Assembly: GCA_947175265.1 (NCBI GenBank)
Contig: CAMWMD010000026.1
Coordinates: forward strand, 1 to 42,176
From: an uncultured Porphyromonadaceae bacterium
Lineage (GTDB): Bacteria > Bacteroidota > Bacteroidia > Bacteroidales > Muribaculaceae
Direction: 5' to 3'
Length of the DNA stretch: 42,176 bases
A program made the position numbers and the translations under genes. The notes beneath the pieces were generated by a model. That model did no database searches, was not told where the DNA came from, and worked only from the letters and a program-made list of their open reading frames with translations. This document shows, piece after piece, positions 25,700 through 33,825 of the stretch (position 1 is its first letter; the number at the start of each line of letters is the position of its first letter).

Positions 25700-28057
25700 T
25701 TATTTCTTCGTTATGTGGATGCTGATGCTTCCGTCGGGGGCGACGTTGATGTCGAGCGACATGCCGGGACCTACATGGATAGTGCCTTCTCCGGTATATG
25801 TGTGAAGTGTTGTGGGGGCATGGCCCGTGCCACCCTCAAGGGGATGGAGGGCTTTGTTCTCATCGATGCCGTCGACGGGGTCAACCTTGACATTGGGCAC
25901 TTTTGCTACCTGATGAGTCTGGGCAGGTTTCGGAGCAGGTTTTACATTCTGGGGTGCGCCATCCTTGGCTTTCCCGAATTCTACGATAGGCTGATCTGTG
26001 GCTATAACCTCACCTTCAGAGACAAGGAATTTAGCCACCACACCGTCGCGGTCAGAAACGAGATTATTCTCCATCTTCATGGCCTCGTAGACAAGGAGGG
26101 TGTCGCCGGTCTTTACTGTCTCTCCGGGTTTCGCCACTAACGAAATCACTGTGCCACCCATAGGAGCGACCATCACTTCTGCCGGACCTGCCGGTGCGGG
26201 TGCCGAAGTTCCTGCCGGAGCGGCACCCCCCACAAATTCAATAAGGGGTTGGTCGGTGGCAATCACTTCACCCTCTTTTACGAGCACCTGTTTCACTTCA
26301 CCCTCCATATCGCAGGCAAGATCGTTCTCCATCTTCATGGCCTCATATACGAGCACCACGTCGCCGGCCTTTACCTTATCGCCGGGCTTCACTTTTATGC
26401 TGATTACGGTTCCACCCATCGGAGCAGCGAACACGGCGCCTGTCACGGCCTCGTTCTTTCCGGCTTCCTGAGCCTTGGCAGCAGGTTCAGCGGGTTTGTT
26501 GGCCTCGTATTCAGCCTTACGTTTATTTGAGAGGTAAGTCTTGGCGACGGAGGGGAGAAGTTCGAGAAGGAGAAGTTCCTCCTCATTTGCCGCAAGGTTC
26601 ACTCCACCGAGATTATCCATGACAGGATTCTCAGGCTCCTTGTAGGAAGAGGTGTCGTAAGGTTTCTCGGCGGCATCACCGGTAATCAGTTTGCGGAACT
26701 CGGGATCCACAGGTGCGGGAGTCGTGCCGTATTCACCTTTTACGAGAGAGATGAACTGGTTGTTCTTATTAGTATAGTCAGGTTTTCCGGCACGGCGGTC
26801 CAATGCGAGAGCCACAGCCTGTGAGCCTACGATCTGGCTTGTGGGAGTGACGAGGGGCACGAGACCGGCGTCACGGCGTACTTTCGGGATGAGCGCCATT
26901 GCTTCCTCGAGCACATCCTCAGCCTTGAGGGCACGCAGGTTGGCCACCATATTGGAATACATACCGCCGGGCACCTCGGCATTCTTGACGATCTCGTTTG
27001 GTTTCGGGAAGCCGAAATAAGCCTCAATCTTGTGGCAAGCATCAAGGAGATCATCCTCCTTATCTGCTTTTGCTGCCTCTATCGCACGGTCAAACTCGCT
27101 GTCGATTTCAGCCGGCATAACAGCGAAAGCCTCGTCGAAATCTTTCTGCCATTTGTCTTTGTTGAGGTCGAAATCTGCAAGGGTAGTGCGAGCCTCCTTC
27201 AAGGCGTGGCGAATCTTAGCCACAGCCTCCATATTGACGTCAAGTTCGATGCCCAGTTTGCGGCAGAATATATCGATGAGCTCAATCGCCGGAGCAGCGG
27301 AACCGCCACCGAACCACCAGATGTTGGTGTCGACGATATCCACACCCTGAATTATTGCTGTGAGTACGGAAGCGAGACCATATCCCGGAGTGCAATGTGT
27401 ATGGAAATCAACAGGCACGCTCAGAGCCTCCTTAAGTTTGGGCATCAGGGAGAAAATTCTGGAGGGATTTACAAGGCCGGCCATATCCTTAAGAGTGATC
27501 ATTTTCGCGCCGAGGCTCTCCATCTCCTTTGCCTTGTTCACGAAATATTCGTCGGTGAAAATCTTCTCCTCCTCGGGAGTGCCTTTCGGGTCGATGGTAT
27601 AGCAAACGGCAGTGTCGGCAATGGTTTCGTTACCGTTATATCCGTTGAGTTCATTAATCATCTTGATCGAACTCCTGATATTGTCGATGTCATTAAGGGC
27701 ATCGAAAATACGCATGACGTTGAGCCCGTTCTCCACAGCCTTCTTATAGAATCCCTCGAGCACACTGTCGGGATAAGGCACATACCCGAAAAGGTTGCGT
27801 CCTCGTGAGAGTGCGGAAAGGAGGGATATTCCCTTCATCTCCTTGGAGCAGGAGCGGAGACGGTCCCAAGGGCTCTCACCCAGGTAACGCATCACGGAGT
27901 CGGGCACAGCCCCCCCCCATACTTCCATAATGTAGAAACGTGCCTCTTTATAAAGGGGAAGCAGCTTGTCTACGTTCTCCTGTCTTAATCTTGTGGCGAA
28001 TAAAGACTGCTGGCCATCGCGCAGCGTCAGGTCGCGGATTTTAAGTTTCTTTGCCAT
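25700..28057 (-). CDS. Oxaloacetate decarboxylase alpha / pyruvate carboxylase B-type carboxyltransferase with two biotinyl domains
   Basis: 785 residues. The HMGL-like TIM barrel (about 1-270) begins KIRDLTLRDGQQSLFATRLR and contains FHTHCTPGYG; a conserved carboxylase domain (about 290-480) follows. Two tandem biotinyl domains come next, each with an EAMKMEN motif: biotin Lys575 and Lys661. A C-terminal tail of about 70 residues is not part of the usual family. It transfers CO2 between biotin and pyruvate/oxaloacetate. In gut Bacteroidales such proteins work with a membrane sodium pump or a biotin carboxylase, but no beta/gamma subunit or carboxylase gene lies nearby, so the exact reaction is open. 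ATG 28057 is used since the upstream residues in frame are unlike the family. Confidence 0.88.
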   Translation of the reverse strand: MAKKLKIRDLTLRDGQQSLFATRLRQENVDKLLPLYKEARFYIMEVWGGAVPDSVMRYLGESPWDRLRSCSKEMKGISLLSALSRGRNLFGYVPYPDSVLEGFYKKAVENGLNVMRIFDALNDIDNIRSSIKMINELNGYNGNETIADTAVCYTIDPKGTPEEEKIFTDEYFVNKAKEMESLGAKMITLKDMAGLVNPSRIFSLMPKLKEALSVPVDFHTHCTPGYGLASVLTAIIQGVDIVDTNIWWFGGGSAAPAIELIDIFCRKLGIELDVNMEAVAKIRHALKEARTTLADFDLNKDKWQKDFDEAFAVMPAEIDSEFDRAIEAAKADKEDDLLDACHKIEAYFGFPKPNEIVKNAEVPGGMYSNMVANLRALKAEDVLEEAMALIPKVRRDAGLVPLVTPTSQIVGSQAVALALDRRAGKPDYTNKNNQFISLVKGEYGTTPAPVDPEFRKLITGDAAEKPYDTSSYKEPENPVMDNLGGVNLAANEEELLLLELLPSVAKTYLSNKRKAEYEANKPAEPAAKAQEAGKNEAVTGAVFAAPMGGTVISIKVKPGDKVKAGDVVLVYEAMKMENDLACDMEGEVKQVLVKEGEVIATDQPLIEFVGGAAPAGTSAPAPAGPAEVMVAPMGGTVISLVAKPGETVKTGDTLLVYEAMKMENNLVSDRDGVVAKFLVSEGEVIATDQPIVEFGKAKDGAPQNVKPAPKPAQTHQVAKVPNVKVDPVDGIDENKALHPLEGGTGHAPTTLHTYTGEGTIHVGPGMSLDINVAPDGSISIHITKK

Positions 28058-28146
28058 CTGTATTTCGAATTGATTTAAGTGACATAGATGCGTGCCCGAA
28101 GAGCCATTAAGGAAGCAAACCTTTGGAACGGGCCTTTTAAGTGCGC

Positions 28147-28154
28147 CAAAATTA
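28147..28154 (-). promoter_or_regulatory. -7 box upstream of the biotin-protein gene
   Basis: On the minus strand TAATTTTG (28154-28147) fits TAnnTTTG, giving a leader of about 85 bases. No clear TTG lies at the -33 position, where the palindrome at 28170-28189 sits instead, so the promoter may need or be blocked by a regulator. Confidence 0.45.
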
Positions 28155-28169
28155 ATTATAAAAAAAATA

Positions 28170-28189
28170 TTACGGAAATATTTCCGCAA
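28170..28189. promoter_or_regulatory. 14-bp palindrome, candidate operator
   Basis: CGGAAATATTTCCG (28173-28186) is a perfect palindrome, extended to TT(a)...(c)AA with one mismatched pair. It covers the -33 region of the minus-strand promoter of the biotin-protein gene and lies about 100 bases upstream of the plus-strand phosphodiesterase gene. Confidence 0.5.
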
Positions 28190-28290
28190 TAAAATGTGAA
28201 ATTTTTTGTATTGTGTAATTTCGGAGTGCCGGAGGGCGTTGAAAATCTGTAGATGATACATAACAAGGGAAATTCATAAACGCAAGAGGG

Positions 28291-28791
28291 ATGAAGAAAA
28301 TAGGAATCATCAGTGACACCCACGGTGTGTGGGACGATCGCTTCGCCATCCATTTTTCCGGGTGCGACGAGATATGGCATGCCGGCGATATAGGTGATTA
28401 CGGCATTGTGGAGCGTCTTAATGAAGTGGCACCTGTGGTTAGGGCCGTGAGGGGCAATATAGACCACGGCATGGTGGCAAGGAGATGCCGGGAACTGGAG
28501 ATATTCGACGTGGAGGGGATGAGAGTGCTTCTTACGCATATCGGGGGGTATCCCGGGAAATGGGCGAAAGGGATGAAGGGATTGCTTAAGGAGGAGAGGA
28601 TAAACCTCATGGTCGACGGACATTCACACATATTGAAGGTGATGTATGATAAGGAGACAGAGGTGTTGCATATCAATCCCGGGGCGGCCGGACATGCAGG
28701 GTGGCACAAGGTGCGTACCCTTGTGCGCCTGACGATTGACGGCTCGGATATGCGCGATTGCGAGGTTATAGAACTTGCGGGGAATCTTTGA
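28291..28791 (+). CDS. YfcE/MJ0936-family metallophosphodiesterase
   Basis: 166 residues. The calcineurin-like phosphoesterase motifs are all present: SDTHG (Asp9, His11), HAGDIG (Asp33), RGNIDH (Asn56, His59), THIGGYPG (His83) and DGHSHI (His111, His113). These bind two metal ions and hydrolyse phosphodiesters; physiological substrates of the family are not well defined. It is the size of other YfcE-type enzymes and has no signal peptide, so it is cytoplasmic. It is separated from carbonic anhydrase by about 100 bases holding that gene's own promoter. Confidence 0.92.
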   Translation: MKKIGIISDTHGVWDDRFAIHFSGCDEIWHAGDIGDYGIVERLNEVAPVVRAVRGNIDHGMVARRCRELEIFDVEGMRVLLTHIGGYPGKWAKGMKGLLKEERINLMVDGHSHILKVMYDKETEVLHINPGAAGHAGWHKVRTLVRLTIDGSDMRDCEVIELAGNL

Positions 28792-28798
28792 ATCGCTA

Positions 28799-28829
28799 TT
28801 GTAATATTACGAACAGATTATTAATTTTG
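28799..28829 (+). promoter_or_regulatory. Promoter of carbonic anhydrase and MFS genes
   Basis: TTG (28799-28801), 20-base spacer, TAATTTTG (28822-28829). The transcript would start near 28836, about 55 bases before the ATG at 28892. Confidence 0.75.
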
Positions 28830-28891
28830 CAGAATGTAAGACGGACAGGCTTACGCGAACAAAAGTTGCCAATTCAAATTACTTACGTGAT

Positions 28892-29431
28892 ATGATAAAC
28901 GAAATACTCAGTCATAACAGAAAATTTGTTGAAGAGAAGGGGTATGAGCGGTTTCTGACCGATAAATATCCTAACAAGAGGATAGCGATCGTGACATGTA
29001 TGGACACGCGTCTTGTGGAGTTGCTTCCTGCCGCCCTCGGTTTCAAGAACGGGGATGTGAAGATAATAAAGAATGCCGGGGCAACGATAACAAATCCCTT
29101 CGACAGCACGATGCGCAGCCTTCTGGTAGCGGTGTATGAACTCGGGGTGAATGAAATCATGATTATCGGGCATACCGAATGCGGCGTTCAGGGTATGGAC
29201 AGCAAGGAGATGCTCCATGCTATGAAGGAGCGAGGCATTCCGGAGGAGAATATCAAGCTGATGAAGCACTGCGGCATAGATCTCGACAATTGGCTGCATG
29301 GATTCGACGAGACATCGGAGGCCATCAACGAGACGGTAGATCTCGTGCGTAATCACCCCCTTATGGCTAAAGATGTGGTGGTGAAGGGTTACATAATGCA
29401 TTCCGTGACAGGAGAACTCACACAGCTTTAA
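28892..29431 (+). CDS. Beta-class carbonic anhydrase
   Basis: Interconverts CO2 and bicarbonate in the cytoplasm. 179 residues. Zinc ligands Cys36, His94 and Cys97 are in TCMDTRL and GHTECGVQG, with the Asp38-Arg40 dyad of beta enzymes. It belongs to the short bacterial/archaeal beta subtype (NAGATITNPFDSTMRSL). The stop codon shares one base with the next ATG (TAATG), so it is translationally coupled to the MFS gene. Bicarbonate supply would suit CO2-requiring anaerobes using biotin carboxylation, such as the neighbouring biotin protein (inference). Confidence 0.95.
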   Translation: MINEILSHNRKFVEEKGYERFLTDKYPNKRIAIVTCMDTRLVELLPAALGFKNGDVKIIKNAGATITNPFDSTMRSLLVAVYELGVNEIMIIGHTECGVQGMDSKEMLHAMKERGIPEENIKLMKHCGIDLDNWLHGFDETSEAINETVDLVRNHPLMAKDVVVKGYIMHSVTGELTQL

Positions 29432-30603
29432 TGACTTCGCTCGGCAGAAAGTATCTTCTCTTCCTTATCATATTCTTAGGTGCGTTGTCTGCTTTCGGCC
29501 CTTTCGTCACAGATTTCTATCTTCCCGTCATGCCGGCCATGGCGGGAGTATTCGGCACCACGGCCTCTATGGTGCAGATCGGACTCGCGGCAAGCATGAT
29601 AGGTCTTGCCGTGGGTCAGGTGATATTCGGCCCTATAAGCGACAAGTGGGGGAGGCGTCCGGTGCTTCTGGCATCAATGTCACTGTTCACCGTGTCGGCT
29701 CTTGTGTCGTTGTTTTCCCCTACGATAGAATTTTTCAACGTGTGCCGTTTTTTTCAGGGACTCGGTGGTGCAGGGGGTATTGTGCTCTCAAGGTCGATAG
29801 CGACCGACTGCTGGAGCGGTAGGGAACTTGCGAAATCCCTGACACTGATATCTGCAATCAACGGAATCGCGCCGGTTGCGGCTCCGATAATAGGTGGATT
29901 GACAGGGCAGTTCACAGGGTGGAGAGGCATTTTCATCATTCTTCTCATCCTGGGAATAGTGCTATCGGTGATGTGTCTTGTTTTCAGGGAATCCATTTCA
30001 CCGGAAAACAGGATATACGGATCATGGAAAGTCATAGCGAGGAGTTTTTTCAGTCTTTTCCGACATAGGTATTTCAACATTTACCTTGCCATCTACGGAT
30101 TCGGCTATTGCGTCCTGTTCGGCTATCTCTCCTCATCATCGTTCATAGTCCAGAATCATTTCGGATTCAACGAGATACAGTTTTCCCTCGTATTTGCCCT
30201 GAATGCCTTCGGCTCAATCATAGGCTCTGTGCTGGCATTGAAATTCAAGGAGATGAGGAATGCGGCCTTTTTTGCCATGAGTGGCATCATGGCTTCAGTG
30301 GGATTGCAGTTTGTCTTTTATTTCCTTGATTACACTTTCGTGGTATATGAGGGTTTCACCTTCCTGACCTTACTGTTTCTCGGCTTCATGTTCCCCTCCG
30401 TCACATCTCTGGCGATGGAGGAGGGAAAGGAAGCGGTGGGTAGCGCGTCGGCCGTACTCGGGATGGTGGGATACCTTTCAGGAGGGTTGGTTTCCCCCCT
30501 GGTTGGTATCGGCGATATTGTCTTCACAAGTGTGGCGGTGCTGTTTTCCTGTTCGATAGGAGGAGTGGTTTTCGGCTATTTGGCATGGCGTCGCAAAAGT
30601 TAG
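29431..30603 (+). CDS. MFS drug exporter, Bcr/CflA family
   Basis: 390 residues with 12 predicted membrane segments. It opens with the Bcr/CflA-type stretch FGPFVTDFYLPVMPAM, and the loop 2-3 motif GPISDKWGRRPVL is the MFS signature. RFFQGLGGAGG in TM4 and NGIAPVAAPIIGG in TM5 match drug:proton antiporter motifs. The likely function is proton-coupled efflux of small drugs or metabolites across the inner membrane. It is coupled to carbonic anhydrase by a 1-base overlap. Its last 80 bases overlap the 3' end of luxS on the opposite strand. Confidence 0.93.
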   Translation: MTSLGRKYLLFLIIFLGALSAFGPFVTDFYLPVMPAMAGVFGTTASMVQIGLAASMIGLAVGQVIFGPISDKWGRRPVLLASMSLFTVSALVSLFSPTIEFFNVCRFFQGLGGAGGIVLSRSIATDCWSGRELAKSLTLISAINGIAPVAAPIIGGLTGQFTGWRGIFIILLILGIVLSVMCLVFRESISPENRIYGSWKVIARSFFSLFRHRYFNIYLAIYGFGYCVLFGYLSSSSFIVQNHFGFNEIQFSLVFALNAFGSIIGSVLALKFKEMRNAAFFAMSGIMASVGLQFVFYFLDYTFVVYEGFTFLTLLFLGFMFPSVTSLAMEEGKEAVGSASAVLGMVGYLSGGLVSPLVGIGDIVFTSVAVLFSCSIGGVVFGYLAWRRKS

Positions 30604-31102
30604 CCTGCACCGGTATCCCTCCCGCGGGATAGGTCATGTTCTCAGGCTTTATGTCTATCAGGATTTCGTCAAGGAATGCTTTTGCCGCCTTGCGTGCTTC
30701 GGGGAGGTCGTTGAAGGAGTAGTTGCCGCAATCTTTCGGAGTCGCCCCCGGAATCTCCCCTTCGAAATCAGCGATGAAGGAGAATGTGTCGCGCAGCAGA
30801 GGTATGATCTGTGCGGGTTCAAGTTCACCTTGCATAATCAGATAGTTTCCCGTGCAACAACCCATAGGCCCCCAATATACGATACGTTCTTTCCATTCGG
30901 GAGAATTTCTCAGGAATGTGGCAGCGAGATGTTCGATTGTATGCAGCGTCTGAGGCGTGAGTGGATTCTGGCGATTCGGCTCGGTCATGCGGACGTCAAA
31001 CGTTGTGATGATGTCGCCGGATGGTGTAGTGTCACGGCGTGATACGTACACCCCTCGCAGGAGGCGGTTGTGGTCGATTGTGAAACTTGCTATTTTATCC
31101 AT
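30524..31102 (-). CDS. luxS: S-ribosylhomocysteine lyase LuxS
   Basis: Splits S-ribosylhomocysteine into homocysteine and the AI-2 precursor DPD in the activated-methyl cycle. Iron/zinc ligands His54 and His58 with catalytic Glu57 (HTIEHLAATFLRN), catalytic Cys82 in GPMGCCTGN, and ligand Cys125 in KDCGNYSF. 192 residues; typical LuxS has about 155-160. The extra C-terminal 30 or so residues are encoded antisense to the end of the MFS gene and have no recognisable motif. It has its own promoter at 31136-31166. Confidence 0.96.
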   Translation of the reverse strand: MDKIASFTIDHNRLLRGVYVSRRDTTPSGDIITTFDVRMTEPNRQNPLTPQTLHTIEHLAATFLRNSPEWKERIVYWGPMGCCTGNYLIMQGELEPAQIIPLLRDTFSFIADFEGEIPGATPKDCGNYSFNDLPEARKAAKAFLDEILIDIKPENMTYPAGGIPVQANFCDAMPNSRKPLLLSNRKTAPPHL

Positions 31103-31135
31103 ATTGCTTTACGTTTTTCATTTGAAGAAGCCGTG

Positions 31136-31166
31136 CAAACGTACGACTTCGTAGAGCGGATGCAAA
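31136..31166 (-). promoter_or_regulatory. Promoter of luxS
   Basis: On the minus strand TTTG (31166-31163), 19-base spacer, TACGTTTG (31143-31136): a full match to the Bacteroidetes consensus. The transcript would start near 31130, giving a leader of about 28 bases. Confidence 0.8.
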
Positions 31167-31233
31167 TTTAGGTATAAATGATAAAAAGACAAAAAAACAT
31201 ATCGGGTAAAGGATGGAAATCCGGGAAAAGTTA

Positions 31234-31241
31234 TAAATTTG
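31234..31241 (+). promoter_or_regulatory. -7 box upstream of the lipoprotein gene
   Basis: TAAATTTG matches TAnnTTTG, with the ATG about 80 bases downstream. No good TTG is present at -33, so this is a weaker call. Confidence 0.45.
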
Positions 31242-31323
31242 TAGAGTCTGTCGGAGACAGGTATCCGTAAGCCTGTTGAGGCGGGAATGCGAAAAAAGGA
31301 TAACATTAAAATACTATGTGACT

Positions 31324-31848
31324 ATGGGAAAGAATTTATTGAACGTAGCATTGGCAGCGGCCATATTGGGGGGGATGCCTTTGATGACTTCTTGCGGAGG
31401 AAGCAAGACGGAGGGTAATGATTCGGTGCAGGTGGTTGACGAGACTGCATTCGTTGAGGCACAACCAATCAAGAGCGGAGAATATTATGCCCTGAGATAT
31501 GACATTGAGGGTGAGAATGCGCGTAAGGGTGCTTTTGACGGGCGTCTTATGGCCACACTTTCCCCGGAGCTGACAGTGCTGTATGTGTATGAGAATGGAA
31601 ACCGTACCAAAATCGACCATAAGGTGATATTGGAGAAACCATTTGAAAAGGGTGACAGCGGATTGTACAGGAGCGTTGATTCCAAGGGACTTCCGGTAGT
31701 TCTGGCAACAGACAGCACCGTCTATGTGCTGACCTTTGAGAAAGGCAAGGAGAAGTATAACATCAGTTTCGATTCCAAGCCGAAATCAGAGGCATCCGCT
31801 TTCGATATGCAACAGCGTATCAATGAACAGATACAGAAGAACAAATAA
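31324..31848 (+). CDS. Uncharacterised lipoprotein
   Basis: 174 residues. Signal peptide with lipobox PLMTSC (lipidated Cys at about residue 23), then an acidic linker. The mature domain of about 130 residues is rich in beta strands (GEYYALRYDIEG, GRLMATLSPELTVLYVYENG) and lacks Cys; the repeated beta pattern is reminiscent of small copper-resistance NlpE-like barrels, but no family is recognised. The ATG at 31324 is used; the frame is open to 31276 but those residues would spoil the signal peptide. A strong terminator follows. Confidence 0.75.
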   Translation: MGKNLLNVALAAAILGGMPLMTSCGGSKTEGNDSVQVVDETAFVEAQPIKSGEYYALRYDIEGENARKGAFDGRLMATLSPELTVLYVYENGNRTKIDHKVILEKPFEKGDSGLYRSVDSKGLPVVLATDSTVYVLTFEKGKEKYNISFDSKPKSEASAFDMQQRINEQIQKNK

Positions 31849-31877
31849 CGACAACCACTTAGTAAGTTCGTGTGTTT

Positions 31878-31924
31878 ATAAGAGAGGAGGCCGGAGTTCC
31901 GGCTTCCTCTCTTATCATTTTTGT
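31878..31924 (+). terminator. Terminator after the lipoprotein gene
   Basis: An 18-bp stem (31878-31895 with 31898-31915, one G-T pair) with a very tight loop, followed by CATTTTTG. Confidence 0.9.
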
Positions 31925-31950
31925 TGCTTTTAAGATTATAAACACACATT

Positions 31951-32904
31951 ATGCTACACACACTGTCAAACAAAATCAGACATTTCTTCCATGTGGTGAG
32001 CAATATTCGTCCACTGGTATGGATAGTGACTTACATCTGCCTCACTCCCGTCTTCGCCTTGATCTATTGGGCTCTACCTGACGGTCAGTTCAGGATTCCG
32101 GATGGAGCGGGAACAGATTTCGGCTCATGGCTATATTATAGCATCGTGACCATCACCACCCTCGGCTTCGGAGACTATACTCCTGCTCACGGATGGGCGC
32201 AGGCCATCACTGCGATAGAGGTGATGTGCGGATTGGTATTTCTCGGGTTCTTCCTGAATGCTGTCGGTTCGATGAAGTCGGAAATCGATGTTGAATCGGA
32301 AGTGGAGAAACAGCGTCAGGTGCATTTTGAGATGGAGAAGGATAAATTGATGAAGATTATTCCGGGCTTGATGCACAACCTGAATAATTTCCTGGCTTAC
32401 TGCTATGCACTCACGACTCCGTTGTCGAAGCGGAACAGTGATGATGCGCGTTATAATCCGGATTTCACCTTTAATGATCTGTCTGATCTTTTCAAGCCTT
32501 CAGGGCTGGCATTCGATGGCTCAAGTCTGCCGGTGGTAGCGCGTTTCATGAAATCAGCCTCACAGACCAGCCTTATGCTCGATTCCCTTCAGCAGCGTGT
32601 GGATCTCACCCTCTGGCCTGAACTCGTGGATGATTGCTTCGCTTTTGTGGCCGACTATCAGATGTTCTCATCAGAGGACGTGCTCAACAAGAATGCCACA
32701 GCACTTCTTCCTGCCGATTCTCCCCTTACTGCCGAGGTGGCTGAGTCAAAGATAAGCAAGGAGATTGCAGGGTGGAGTGGTCCCCTCGAGTTTGCTCACA
32801 ACAGCGAAATGCAGGCAATAGGCGAACTTTACTATTTCATCAAACAAAGCGCGACAGTGGCCCGTAACCTGCAGATGGCATTGACCAAACTCAGTGCTGA
32901 ATGA
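31951..32904 (+). CDS. Two-TM potassium channel with uncharacterised cytoplasmic domain
   Basis: 317 residues. Membrane segments at about 22-42 and 86-105 flank a pore helix and selectivity filter TITTLGFGDYTP (TLGFGD at 70-75; canonical TVGYGD). The Tyr-to-Phe filter occurs in bacterial K+ channels and should still select K+. A charged coiled-coil linker (about 108-135) leads to a 180-residue C-terminal domain that is not RCK/TrkA-like: no nucleotide-binding GxGxxG is visible. Its helical pattern (IPGLMHNLNNFLAYCYAL) is not a family I recognise. It is preceded and followed by terminators and is probably monocistronic. Confidence 0.85.
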   Translation: MLHTLSNKIRHFFHVVSNIRPLVWIVTYICLTPVFALIYWALPDGQFRIPDGAGTDFGSWLYYSIVTITTLGFGDYTPAHGWAQAITAIEVMCGLVFLGFFLNAVGSMKSEIDVESEVEKQRQVHFEMEKDKLMKIIPGLMHNLNNFLAYCYALTTPLSKRNSDDARYNPDFTFNDLSDLFKPSGLAFDGSSLPVVARFMKSASQTSLMLDSLQQRVDLTLWPELVDDCFAFVADYQMFSSEDVLNKNATALLPADSPLTAEVAESKISKEIAGWSGPLEFAHNSEMQAIGELYYFIKQSATVARNLQMALTKLSAE

Positions 32905-32929
32905 TGCAACGGGAGCGGTATAAAATAAT

Positions 32930-32963
32930 CAGGCGGTCTCTTTTCGGAGTCCGCCTGTTCTTT
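32930..32963 (+). terminator. Terminator between the K+ channel and DUF2461 genes
   Basis: CAGGCGGTCTC (32930-32940) pairs with GAGTCCGCCTG (32947-32957), 10 of 11 pairs, loop of 6, followed by TTCTTTCTCTT. It lies between convergent genes. Confidence 0.8.
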
Positions 32964-32978
32964 CTCTTATGGTTTCTC

Positions 32979-33671
32979 TCATCGTCTTTTGGGAGTTCTG
33001 ACGGCAAGTTGGGGATGTTGTTCAAGGGTGAAATTGAAGAAATCATTATATGGCTTTAGGATTCGGAAAAGATCTGCTATCTTACCTGCTACATTCTTGG
33101 AACTGAAATCCTTGTCGGCGAGGGATGCGGCAAACACAAAACTTTTCGGCTTTATCAAATCCATATATTCCCAGTCTTTAGGGAATCCTTTCGGTGCGGT
33201 CTTTAGAGGTTCCTGCCAATAAGGTTTGAAATGTGAAGAAAATTCAGGATTATTGATAATCTCAAGATACTCCTCCACGTTACTGTATATCTCCGAGCGA
33301 TATACTTTCAAAAGGGGAGACTCGGGGAACCAAGCTCCGCCGGCTACGAGGCAATCGCCCGGTTCCAGGTGGACATAGTAGCCGCAGAATTCACTTTTCT
33401 TTCCACCACGAGGATTTATGTAAATCCCGATATGGTTTTTATAGGGTGTCTTATCTGCTGAGAAGCGGGTGTCGCGGTAAATTCTGTAAAGGCATTCGGC
33501 GGGTGTCAGATATGAGGCGGTCGGTTCAATCTTAGCCAATTCATTGATGAGTTTTTGAGTGAACTCCTCGACTTCCCCTTTTACCTGAAGGTATTCATAC
33601 TTATGGTCATTAAACCACTCGCGGTTGTTGTTAGCCGCCAATTGTTTCAGGAATTCAAGTGTATTCTTCAT
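32979..33671 (-). CDS. DUF2461 family protein
   Basis: 230 residues matching the DUF2461 (TIGR02453) family: it begins TLEFLKQLAANNNREWFNDH and has TPYKNHIGIYINPRGG, GYYVHLEPGDCLVAGGAWFP and YWQEPLKTAPKGFPKDW in the expected order. The biochemical role of the family is unknown. No signal peptide or membrane segment. No promoter with the TAnnTTTG pattern is visible directly upstream. Confidence 0.92.
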   Translation of the reverse strand: MKNTLEFLKQLAANNNREWFNDHKYEYLQVKGEVEEFTQKLINELAKIEPTASYLTPAECLYRIYRDTRFSADKTPYKNHIGIYINPRGGKKSEFCGYYVHLEPGDCLVAGGAWFPESPLLKVYRSEIYSNVEEYLEIINNPEFSSHFKPYWQEPLKTAPKGFPKDWEYMDLIKPKSFVFAASLADKDFSSKNVAGKIADLFRILKPYNDFFNFTLEQHPQLAVRTPKRR

Positions 33672-33751
33672 CTATTCATCGATTTTTTCTTAATTGAAGT
33701 GGAAATGTGGATTACTTTCCTAAGATATTAACAATTTATAAGGAGAATGTC

Positions 33752-33781
33752 TTGGACTCTTATTTTTTTTTCGTAAATTTG
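33752..33781 (+). promoter_or_regulatory. Promoter of the AAA ATPase gene
   Basis: TTG (33752-33754), 19-base spacer, TAAATTTG (33774-33781). Expected transcript start near 33788. Confidence 0.75.
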
Positions 33782-33825
33782 CATTATAATTTTCTTGAAA
33801 ATCATTTTTCAGAAAATTATAATAA

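Noticed and set aside
27032..27808. 258-residue plus-strand open frame inside the biotin-protein gene
   Set aside because: Antisense to the carboxyltransferase domain, whose motifs are unmistakable.
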